From assembly GCA_018056705.1 (NCBI GenBank), contig JAGPFE010000027.1:1-40011 (forward strand): a stretch of 40,011 bases of DNA, in the 5' to 3' direction. Each line of letters opens with the position of its first letter. The stretch's first letter is position 1. Below the pieces are notes generated by a model that saw only the letters and a program-made list of their open reading frames with translations, did not search any database and was not told the DNA's origin. The stretch is from Candidatus Hydrogenedentota bacterium. GTDB lineage: Bacteria > Hydrogenedentota > Hydrogenedentia > Hydrogenedentales > CAITNO01. Position numbers and translations under genes: made by a program. Below, piece by piece: positions 8,501 through 14,268 of the stretch.

Positions 8501-9409
8501 CGCGGTCCATCCTGCCGCCAGCAGAACCAGCCGGCACGCGAAACGCCAGAGATCGTTTTCCAGGCCCGGATCCAGGATCGACAGGTCTTCCGGTACCGGC
8601 AGTAGCGCGGTATGTTCAGGCAGGATCCCGGGAAAGGCTGTTTCCACCACGCGTCCCTTGCCGTGCCGGTACATCCGGACTGCCGCGTGTTCCCGGGTCC
8701 AGCCGGGTACGGGTTCCGATTCGACCTGCCGGACCGTTTCATCGGGCTCGTTTTCCAGGGTGTCCAGCAGGATTCGCAGGGGATCTCCGGCCTCCTCATG
8801 CCAGTGCGTGATCAGCAGACCGCTACCAGCCGCGACTCGGTCAAACAGGGCGGATAACACCGTTTCCGGTAGCGCGCGGCTGCTCAGGTTGCCCAGGATA
8901 ATGACGTCCCATGTTTCCCGCAACGCGGCGAGCAGCCGTTCCGTGACATGTTCCGGCGTCCATTCCGGAACTTCGGGAGTTCCCGGTTCCGGTTCGCGCC
9001 CCGTCGACGTGGCCGACCAAATCCCGATGGCCGTTACCTCCAGTCCCAGGTGCAAGCGCAGCATGGCCGCGTCGCCCAGCCCTCCCCGTGGCGCGATCAG
9101 CAGGCAACGGCGCGGACCGTCCCGGAGCGGAGCGCCCCACGGAAGTACGGACGCGCTGGTCCGGGCGCTGGCCCGGTGAAACACGCTGCCCCGCGGTGCC
9201 ATGCCCCCCACGGACAGGTATGAGAGACCGCCTGCCGCCGCGGGGGAATCGGTCCACGACCAGCCCGACAGTACCATCACCATCGTGAACAGCACCCGGA
9301 AACGAAAAGGTATAACCCTTTGCCTTCCCGGCTGTCCAGGGCGTATGATGTCGGTGGATTGGAGCGGCGCGATACACGCGCCGGTAAGTCGGGCGGCGCG
9401 CGAAACCAT
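5573..9409 (-). CDS. large exported GH42-like protein, possibly non-catalytic
   Basis: A 1278-residue protein. Residues 39-52 are hydrophobic (VLFTMVMVLSGWSW) after an unusually long basic N-region, so it is probably exported. Residues about 100-210 look like a GATase/ThuA-type alpha/beta domain (DVIILGNLSSRAL, GSGLLITHWH). Beta-rich, Ig-like stretches follow (about 300-530). Residues about 555-870 resemble the GH42 barrel: the segment FTAWLRDHFESVDSLNAAWG is characteristic. Residues about 930-1100 resemble the beta-galactosidase trimerisation domain (VKVVVLPQCRALTDGE, ARGGTLMADLLPGSY). The Asn-Glu acid/base pair expected just before the barrel segment is not visible (the stretch there is RMYSLGWGISW), so activity is uncertain. 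ATG 9409 has GGAAAGGG upstream; no internal start has a better site. Confidence 0.75.
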   Translation of the reverse strand: MVSRAARLTGACIAPLQSTDIIRPGQPGRQRVIPFRFRVLFTMVMVLSGWSWTDSPAAAGGLSYLSVGGMAPRGSVFHRASARTSASVLPWGAPLRDGPRRCLLIAPRGGLGDAAMLRLHLGLEVTAIGIWSATSTGREPEPGTPEVPEWTPEHVTERLLAALRETWDVIILGNLSSRALPETVLSALFDRVAAGSGLLITHWHEEAGDPLRILLDTLENEPDETVRQVESEPVPGWTREHAAVRMYRHGKGRVVETAFPGILPEHTALLPVPEDLSILDPGLENDLWRFACRLVLLAAGWTAPVAIVAIEDASPPGPASEEIPPDLPDAYVQSMYVPAAASELRPVRVRFDRPLPEPAHLEVRIRVPDSEDYLLIRDAGMLDRGLQHFTVEIPAGTGMKIVDAWLKNRRDRTLAWASGTVRFAGWPDFAGEPELERTWVRANDTLNITVTLTPHADPNRTGVVAARCVDALGRAHGFAMAPVTAEGGRVMLSLPVAEATGGVLKIEITTREGDPGHFTEWDMGRGNRYVRYVSTRATDQPGSFELNAAEDLFQADAGYAAKLRNLAAWGFSRLHAPAGEEQILLAGKAGLLFVPELARFPVVATELQGDRASSPWNPEYVAETDQRLREGVATHWAGGCRMYSLGWGISWPAGGGTGSRDPRAREGFTAWLRDHFESVDSLNAAWGSRYGAWTDPAEQIQPDWTLPGNRAPWLAWQRFTAETFLGFMAERARTIRGTDRQGHVGFRVPREDLPSGGCWVTDLSGVMDWLAVNLDLPDLARLADTRAATCRGYGVIPGDFPGWRQPETCRWSAWLCAGLGLNGLWIESLLPGVTTSSPSEAILPEGQPSPGLAALIETTETIRRRGALWFHALPVPPKVLVFDSLATHLFRRIDLDFPDPDETCLDNWTILLDRTGVDWAFVDTTRLDRLADPSVKVVVLPQCRALTDGEIAAFQEFHARGGTLMADLLPGSYTEYGVRRQPNPLAEIFGARPAEGEGEAPAWVEVTPDTGNTRYGITRAERLTPDAGSRVGWNGNGTCCQILSADGRALLLNHPLRPVTPGKDQEPPPEHVAIQATLAAAGIQAEGLTPEENNSGGLLTRRRTLGTMPVYFALAGPADTARIKLPGVGKGYRLMDLLAEPSRPARGGSKVSLKAGEAGLWAVVPDEKPSVAIVGPAGTEGGKRCAVRIVVRAAGSRDNGSADRPVRIRLTDPTGQVPRWFRETVRMTREDVVSLDFYFAWNDPAGPWHLLAEDLLTGTVAEQVIQVTPATPAAKAGP

Positions 9410-9518
9410 GAGGGATCACCCTTTCCAGTGCGTCTCCGGCGGCTGGCGTCTACATCGTACCCTCCGGATAGGGATTGCGGCAACCCCAACGGCCGCTCGC
9501 GCGGCGGAGGATGATCTC

Positions 9519-10412
9519 ATGGAATTCACGACAGCCGGTATCCTCAGTGCCCTGACAACGCCGTTTACCCGAGACGGGGAACGCGTTGATTATGATCGCC
9601 TGCTCAGTCTCGCGCGTGCCGTGGTGCAGCAGGGTGCCACGGGTTTTTTCTGCTTCGGTACCACGGGTGAAGGACTCATGATGAGTCCCGACGAGCGAAT
9701 GGAAGGAACCGCTTTCCTGGTTAGGGAGATGGGACGCAAGGCCCAGGTCATTCCTCATACCGGCGCGATTGATCTAGCCACCACCGTCCGCCTGACCCGG
9801 CACGCCCAGGAAGTGGGAGCCGCCGCGGCGGCCGTGGTCTCACCCTTTTATTACGGCTACGACGAAGAAGCGCTGTTCCGGTATTACGCGCGGATCGCGA
9901 AAGCCGTGTCCGGATTTCCCGTGCTGCTTTATAACATTCCTTCCTGCGCCCGGAATGTCCTGACGCCCACCCTGGTGGCCCGGTTGGCCGACGCGTGCGA
10001 CAACATTGTCGGGATCAAGGACAGTTCCGGCAACATGGTCGCCCTCAAGGAGACCATTGACCGGGTCCGTCCCGGGTTCCAGGTCATCAACGGCGTCGAT
10101 GAATACGGCCTCGAATCTTTTGTCGCGGGATGCCCCGCCGTTGTTTCCGGTCTCTCCAATGTCGTGTGCGACATCTATCACGCGGTTTATACGGCGTTCC
10201 GGAAAGGGCGTCTCGAGCAGGCCGCCCGGGAACAGCAACGCCTGCTGCATGCCGCCCGGGCCCTCAAGCACGGCACGCTGCTGTCGTTGATCAAGTACGC
10301 CCAGACCCTGCGAGGATATGGCGGTGGTTACGTTCGACCGCCTCACCGGGAAGTTACGGCACGGGAAAAAAAGGAAGTCACCACCGCGCTCGAAAAACTC
10401 GGTATCCTGTGA
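9519..10412 (+). CDS. DHDPS/N-acetylneuraminate lyase family aldolase
   Basis: This class I aldolase-fold protein of 297 residues forms a Schiff base through the lysine in GIKDSSGN and uses the tyrosine of LLYNIP. It has the carboxylate-binding motif GTTGEG. In true DapA the stretch after the tyrosine reads YNVPxRTG, with an arginine that binds the aspartate-semialdehyde carboxylate; here it reads YNIPSCARN, so that arginine is replaced. GTTGEG and KDSSGN are also closer to relatives acting on sialic acid or keto-sugar acids. It may therefore not make dihydrodipicolinate, although dapB lies 8 kb away. ATG 9519 has GGAGG at 9506-9510. It is divergent from the GH42-like gene. Confidence 0.9.
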   Translation: MEFTTAGILSALTTPFTRDGERVDYDRLLSLARAVVQQGATGFFCFGTTGEGLMMSPDERMEGTAFLVREMGRKAQVIPHTGAIDLATTVRLTRHAQEVGAAAAAVVSPFYYGYDEEALFRYYARIAKAVSGFPVLLYNIPSCARNVLTPTLVARLADACDNIVGIKDSSGNMVALKETIDRVRPGFQVINGVDEYGLESFVAGCPAVVSGLSNVVCDIYHAVYTAFRKGRLEQAAREQQRLLHAARALKHGTLLSLIKYAQTLRGYGGGYVRPPHREVTAREKKEVTTALEKLGIL

Positions 10413-10427
10413 AGCGCCGAATTCGGG

Positions 10428-10850
10428 TTACTCCTGGCCCCGCTCACGTTGCTTGATCTTCGCCCACGCGGTCACGGCCTCTTCCGCCGTGGCCGCCTTA
10501 TTTTCCCCGAACACGTGATCATGTCGCCGCACCATTTTCTCATGGGCCAGCCTCAGCGCGTCTTCGAGACGAAACAGCCCCTGGGATTCCGCCGCAATCC
10601 CCGATGACAGCAGGACGAACAGCGCGTCGCCGAATTCTTCCCTCGCGTGGGCGTCATCCCCTTTTTCCAGGGCCTCGATGTATTCGTCCGTTTCTTTCAC
10701 GGCATACCGGGCAAATTCCACGGGGCCCTGTTCCCGGTCCCATGGGCAGCCATCCGGCGACCGGAGAAATCGACCCAGGGCGCACAGCGCGGCGAACCAT
10801 CCCGCTTCATCCTGGGGTTCAAAGTTCAGGTAGGGCAATTGGTTATGCAT
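10428..10850 (-). CDS. MazG-like nucleotide pyrophosphohydrolase
   Basis: This all-alpha NTP-PPase (140 residues, one MazG domain) hydrolyses nucleoside triphosphates to monophosphates and is used for pool sanitising. Evidence is the entry motif DGCPWDREQ and the Mg-binding acids in KETDEYIEAL and AREEFGDALFVLL, which match the EExxE...ExxD pattern with a conservative change. ATG 10850 has GGAGG four bases upstream. Longer readings upstream run through the promoter of the divergent zinc-ribbon gene and are not credible. It is convergent with the aldolase gene. Confidence 0.87.
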   Translation of the reverse strand: MHNQLPYLNFEPQDEAGWFAALCALGRFLRSPDGCPWDREQGPVEFARYAVKETDEYIEALEKGDDAHAREEFGDALFVLLSSGIAAESQGLFRLEDALRLAHEKMVRRHDHVFGENKAATAEEAVTAWAKIKQRERGQE

Positions 10851-10900
10851 AAAACCTCCGTAAATACCGCAAGAAAACCCGTTTTTTCGAAATGCCGGCC

Positions 10901-10928
10901 TTAAGAAATCGGTACATCTGCCGATAAT
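10901..10928 (+). promoter_or_regulatory. candidate promoter of zinc-ribbon gene
   Basis: TTAAGA (10901-10906), 16 bases, then GATAAT (10923-10928). The spacing is acceptable, with four of six matches at -35 and five of six at -10. It is in the divergent gap between the MazG-like gene and the zinc-ribbon gene. Confidence 0.35.
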
Positions 10929-10964
10929 ACGGGATGAAAGCACTTCCGGACAAGGAGGTCCATC

Positions 10965-11147
10965 ATGATCAAGCAGTGCTGTGTTTGCGGTAAGGTCTAC
11001 GAAAAGGGCGAATGGAAACGCCCGGCAACCGCTGAACCCCGCATGGTCAGTCACACGTACTGTCCCGATTGCCTGATCAGGGCCGTCATGCAGGCCCGTG
11101 GCGTGCGGCCGGATCCGATTCCCCGTCCCCTTCTTGTGCTGAACTGA
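10965..11147 (+). CDS. 60-residue zinc-ribbon protein
   Basis: A very small protein with two CxxC pairs, C5/C8 (CCVC) and C33/C36 (YCPDC), spaced as in a four-cysteine zinc ribbon, followed by a Pro/Arg-rich tail. The ribosome-binding site is a near-perfect AAGGAGGT (10952-10959) five bases before ATG. With its own promoter-like boxes and the strong terminator at 11207 it looks like a monocistronic, well-translated gene. Such ribbons often bind nucleic acid or protein partners. I cannot assign a function. Confidence 0.72.
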   Translation: MIKQCCVCGKVYEKGEWKRPATAEPRMVSHTYCPDCLIRAVMQARGVRPDPIPRPLLVLN

Positions 11148-11206
11148 ACGGTAAGGGTTTTCTTTGCACGCGATCTGAAATTCGTCCATGACTCCCAGGT
11201 AGCCAG

Positions 11207-11236
11207 TCCCGCGTCAGTTGGCGCGGGATTTTTTTT
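11207..11236 (+). terminator. Rho-independent terminator
   Basis: Perfect 7-bp stem TCCCGCG/CGCGGGA with an 8-base loop, followed directly by eight T residues. It ends the zinc-ribbon transcript about 60 bases after its stop codon and insulates the next gene. Confidence 0.92.
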
Positions 11237-11264
11237 GAAAACAGATTATCATTTTCGAAATTTA

Positions 11265-11286
11265 GCATACAAAACTTTTGTTATGC
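11265..11286. promoter_or_regulatory. palindromic operator candidate
   Basis: GCATACAAAA and CTTTTGTTATGC form an almost perfect inverted repeat (one bulged base) that covers the -35 position of the extended -10 promoter at 11288. The arms are A+T-rich in a G+C-rich genome. Position and symmetry suit a repressor site. The regulator is unknown. Confidence 0.4.
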
Positions 11287-11287
11287 A

Positions 11288-11296
11288 TGGTAAAAT
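11288..11296 (+). promoter_or_regulatory. extended -10 promoter (TGGTAAAAT)
   Basis: A TG-n-TAAAAT element whose -35 region is occupied by a palindrome. The predicted start is near 11303, giving a leader of about 35 bases before the ATG at 11337. Confidence 0.5.
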
Positions 11297-11336
11297 AGAG
11301 GCGAGCAACACGGCATACCAGACAAGGAGCCACCCA

Positions 11337-11906
11337 ATGGAAGAAAGGAAAGACCCCATCCTCAACGAACCTGAAACCAGTCAGCAGGAACAGGATGACG
11401 GATTCGGTGACACCAGCCCCGTGATTCGACCGTGGCTGCTGGTGCTGATGGTGTTTGCCCTGCTGGCAGGATTGACCGCGTCCGCGGTCATGAACGCGTC
11501 CGAAAGTGTGGCCGCTTCCAGCGAAAAGGCCGCCTGTTCTGCCTGTCCCTTCGCGAAAGCCGCTGCCAGGGTCAAGGCAGGTTCGGCCTGCCCGATGAAA
11601 CAGGAAAAAGCAGCCCCCGTCGCGGCGGGGACGGATCCCATAACTGCCTATGAAGCCGCGCTGAAACAGGTGGAAGAGGTTACGCCCGACCTGTCTCCGG
11701 GCACACCGTCCATGGCGCTGGCTGCCCAGGCGGAAAACCCGAAATCGGACGAATCGAACGCGAAATCCGGCACCGATGCGAAAAAATGCGATGAAAAGAA
11801 GGATTGCGATAAGAAATCTTCCTCTGGCGACGGCTCTGCCGGAACCGGTAAGAACTGTCCAGCAGGCAAGGCAAAATCCTGTCCCATGGCTTCTCCTCAA
11901 TCGTGA
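11337..11906 (+). CDS. Cys-rich single-pass membrane protein
   Basis: A 189-residue protein with an acidic N-terminal tail (1-30), one transmembrane helix (about 32-52, WLLVLMVFALLAGLTASAV) and a long Ala/Lys/Glu-rich tail outside the helix. The tail contains CSACPF (C67, C70), CPM (C85), two isolated cysteines (C151, C157), NCPAG (C174) and SCPM (C182). The repeated Cys-Pro pairs and nearby Met residues recall soft-metal (copper or zinc) binding, but no family is recognised. ATG 11337 has AGGAG eight bases upstream; an in-frame ATG at 11235 would read through the promoter. The acidic N-tail followed by a helix and no flanking basic patch leaves topology open. Confidence 0.7.
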   Translation: MEERKDPILNEPETSQQEQDDGFGDTSPVIRPWLLVLMVFALLAGLTASAVMNASESVAASSEKAACSACPFAKAAARVKAGSACPMKQEKAAPVAAGTDPITAYEAALKQVEEVTPDLSPGTPSMALAAQAENPKSDESNAKSGTDAKKCDEKKDCDKKSSSGDGSAGTGKNCPAGKAKSCPMASPQS

Positions 11907-11941
11907 CCAGTTAAAAGTTGTCCCTTCTCCTCCCTCCCTTC

Positions 11942-11985
11942 CGCCGGGGGCCCGCGCTTAGAATCAGGGTCTCCGGCGCCTTTTT
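11942..11985 (+). terminator. weak terminator-like structure
   Basis: CGCCGG (11942-11947) pairs with CCGGCG (11973-11978) around a long loop with inner G/C-rich pairing, followed by CC and five T residues. It lies just after the Cys-rich gene. From 11986 to 12128 there is only an A+T-rich stretch with T-runs and no clear promoter. Confidence 0.35.
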
Positions 11986-12128
11986 ATTTGGGTACCATAC
12001 CATTCTCAGAAATCTTCCGGGTGTTTTCGCTTTTATGCATCTTTTTTTAATTTTTTTCATGCCAATGGACGCAACAAAATGCCTAAGTAAATAGGGGGAG
12101 AATTATCAACACGTCAGGGATGATTACC

Positions 12129-12833
12129 ATGTCAACAGTTTTAGCCCTGCATCACGAGAAAAAGGTTAAGGTTTTCGATTCCGAAGACCAGCCGGTCGTC
12201 ACGGGCAGACCGCAAGGCCTTTCACAGGACACGGAAATCCTGTGGAATAAGACGTATCACCTGCTGGCTGACCAGTTTGCTGAGCCATTGGATCCCTTGC
12301 AAACCCTGTGGCTGGCGGGAATTACGACCATGCTGGTGATGGCGGATCGCCTGGAAGCCCGGATACTGGCTGCCCTGGATAGGGCAGATACTGCGTTGCC
12401 TCCAGCCGCGCTTTTACGTGAGACATTTCGGCTGAGGTCTCAGGCGCTTCAGGGGCTCGAGGCATTACGCCGGGCCGGGTCTTCCGCCTGTTGTTCGGAA
12501 CAGGATCCGATTCCGGCACGGACAACGGATTCAGTTGTCCGTGAGACGTGTGGCCAGGCGAACCCCCGCCCCGATCAGTGTTGTCATGTCCTGGTTCCGG
12601 CGGTGCCGATTTCCCGCATCCGGGCGGGACAGGATACGCCCACGCCGGTCAGCGCTACCGGGATGACGTCGCGACATGACCCCGGGGCCATACTTTCCCC
12701 TGACAGTCCATTTCACCAGGGCACCCGCCGGGATAACCCGGTTTCCGGGGTGGCGGTTGCCACAGGCCAGTGGCGTGCGGCATCGACGGTTCCAGGTCGG
12801 CATGGCCTGGGCAGCAAAGCGCCGCCATCCTGA
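12129..12833 (+). CDS. hypothetical protein, helical N-half
   Basis: An open frame of 234 residues. ATG 12129 is preceded by CAGGGA at eight-base spacing; ATG 12120 is possible but has no usable site. Residues about 30-125 look protein-like and helical (DTEILWNKTYHLLADQF, LQTLWLAGITTMLVMADRL, LRETFRLRSQALQGL). From about residue 130 the composition becomes Pro/Arg/Ser-rich and loses pattern, and a perfect 10-bp inverted repeat sits at that point. The true protein may be shorter, or the 3' half may be decayed. No family recognised. Confidence 0.45.
   Translation: MSTVLALHHEKKVKVFDSEDQPVVTGRPQGLSQDTEILWNKTYHLLADQFAEPLDPLQTLWLAGITTMLVMADRLEARILAALDRADTALPPAALLRETFRLRSQALQGLEALRRAGSSACCSEQDPIPARTTDSVVRETCGQANPRPDQCCHVLVPAVPISRIRAGQDTPTPVSATGMTSRHDPGAILSPDSPFHQGTRRDNPVSGVAVATGQWRAASTVPGRHGLGSKAPPS
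12517..12543. repeat. perfect 10-bp inverted repeat
   Basis: CACGGACAAC, a 7-base loop, then GTTGTCCGTG. This is a strong hairpin on either strand inside the hypothetical ORF, at the place where its coding character fades. There is no T-tract after it. Confidence 0.6.
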
Positions 12834-12898
12834 TTTCAGCGCTCCGAACCACGCTCTCGCGCGGATCGATTTTCAGGAATCCCCGCCTGCTTCAAGCC

Positions 12899-14098
12899 TC
12901 ACACCTTGACGAAAATCTTTTTCCGGTACATCCCGTAGAGAGGAATCCAAAGCATCGCGAAAGCGATGGCGCTGATCACGAAGTCTGCCGTTACGGAATG
13001 CGCTTCGGGAATACGGCCTATCCACATGACGATATCGTCAAACTCGATGATGTGCGGAAGTATGTAGGCGACAATGGCGTTGGCACCGAGCACAACGAAG
13101 GGAAACGCCGGTTTGCGGAATCCCCAGATATCGATGAGCAGGTAAAACGCGGCCAGCAGCAGGTAACTCCAGCCTGCCGCCCACAGGACCATCGAACTGG
13201 TCCACAGGTGCTTGATGATCGGGAAATGAAAACTCCAGAGCCACCCACCGGCCAGGCAACCGATACCGAGCCCGCAGAGGACCAGGAAATGCCGGCCTGG
13301 CGTCCACGTTTTCACGCGCAGCACTTGGCCCGCGAAGGATCCCAGCAGTACCGAGGCTCCAAAACCAAGCCCTGGCAGGATCCAAGCGTAGGTGGTGCCG
13401 TCGCGGAATCTTCCCAGTACCTGTTCGTCGATCCACAGGGCCAGATTCTGCCGCGGCTCAAGGTGTCCCGCCGGAAAGTCCGGTCCTGGCACGAACATCA
13501 TGAGGCCCCAGTAGACCACGAGCAATCCCGCGCACAGGCCGATCTGCTGGCGCGGCGACAGGTGAAGAAACGCGACCGCGGCAATGACGTACCCCACCGC
13601 GATGGCCTGGAGCGTGTTGGAAAACAGGTGGAGATGGACCGGGGAATCGAACGGTTCGTAACCGAAAATCCCGGTGATCGACGCCCAAACCACCTGGAGC
13701 AGGTTACCCTGCGCGATCATTCCCAGGATCCACAGCAGGGCGAACCGGCGCGCCATGCGCCGGTAGATCGCCCTGTAATCCCGCGTTTCGCTCAGTCGTC
13801 GCGCGTAGGCGAAGGGAATGGAAACCCCCGATAGGAATAAAAACAACGGCATGATCAGGTCCCATCCCGAGAATCCCGTCCACTCCACGTGTTTCATGTG
13901 ATGGACCAGCCATGGGGGAACGGGATGGGGATAACACAGCAACGCGGCCAGCGACGCCACCAGGGGACCGCCTCCGGCTATCCAGAACATGTCGAACCCC
14001 CTCAACGCGTCAATGGACATCACGCGCGCGCTGCCCGGCGCGGGGGTCGATGCCGGCTGGGATTCGGGAAGAGGTGACCCTGCCACCGTGTCCGTCAT
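12899..14098 (-). CDS. DUF5009/HGSNAT-type membrane acyltransferase-like protein
   Basis: A polytopic membrane protein (399 residues) with many hydrophobic helices. It starts with the family hallmark SIDALRGFDMFWIAGG and continues with HHMKHVEWTGFSGWDLIMPLFLF, split here as HVEWTGFSGWD and LIMPLFLFLSGVSIPF, characteristic of the DUF5009/DUF1624 group related to heparan-alpha-glucosaminide N-acetyltransferase. These proteins are thought to move acetyl groups across the membrane onto amino sugars. The substrate here is unknown. AGGAGG lies eight bases before ATG 14098. It follows the surface protease gene on the same strand after a 170-base gap that holds only a small GACCGG/CCGGTC hairpin (14182-14198) without a T-tract. 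Confidence 0.9.
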   Translation of the reverse strand: MTDTVAGSPLPESQPASTPAPGSARVMSIDALRGFDMFWIAGGGPLVASLAALLCYPHPVPPWLVHHMKHVEWTGFSGWDLIMPLFLFLSGVSIPFAYARRLSETRDYRAIYRRMARRFALLWILGMIAQGNLLQVVWASITGIFGYEPFDSPVHLHLFSNTLQAIAVGYVIAAVAFLHLSPRQQIGLCAGLLVVYWGLMMFVPGPDFPAGHLEPRQNLALWIDEQVLGRFRDGTTYAWILPGLGFGASVLLGSFAGQVLRVKTWTPGRHFLVLCGLGIGCLAGGWLWSFHFPIIKHLWTSSMVLWAAGWSYLLLAAFYLLIDIWGFRKPAFPFVVLGANAIVAYILPHIIEFDDIVMWIGRIPEAHSVTADFVISAIAFAMLWIPLYGMYRKKIFVKV

Positions 14099-14268
14099 AG
14101 TCCTGTCCTCCTCGGGGTGCAGCCGGGGGACAGTCTAGTCCACGAGCGCCTCCGCGCGCAACGGGGACCGCGGGAACTAGCGACCGGATGACCCGGTCAC
14201 CACGGGAGAGAACCGTTCATGGACGCCGAAAAAACCTGGCGTGGACCTCCGCCAGGATCTCGCGCTGG

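Noticed and set aside
10851..11189. N-terminal extension of the MazG-like protein to 253 residues
   Set aside because: It would run antisense through the zinc-ribbon gene and its promoter. The start at 10850 has GGAGG.
14182..14198. Terminator after the cysteine-protease gene
   Set aside because: GACCGG/CCGGTC stem has no T-tract on the relevant strand and is short.
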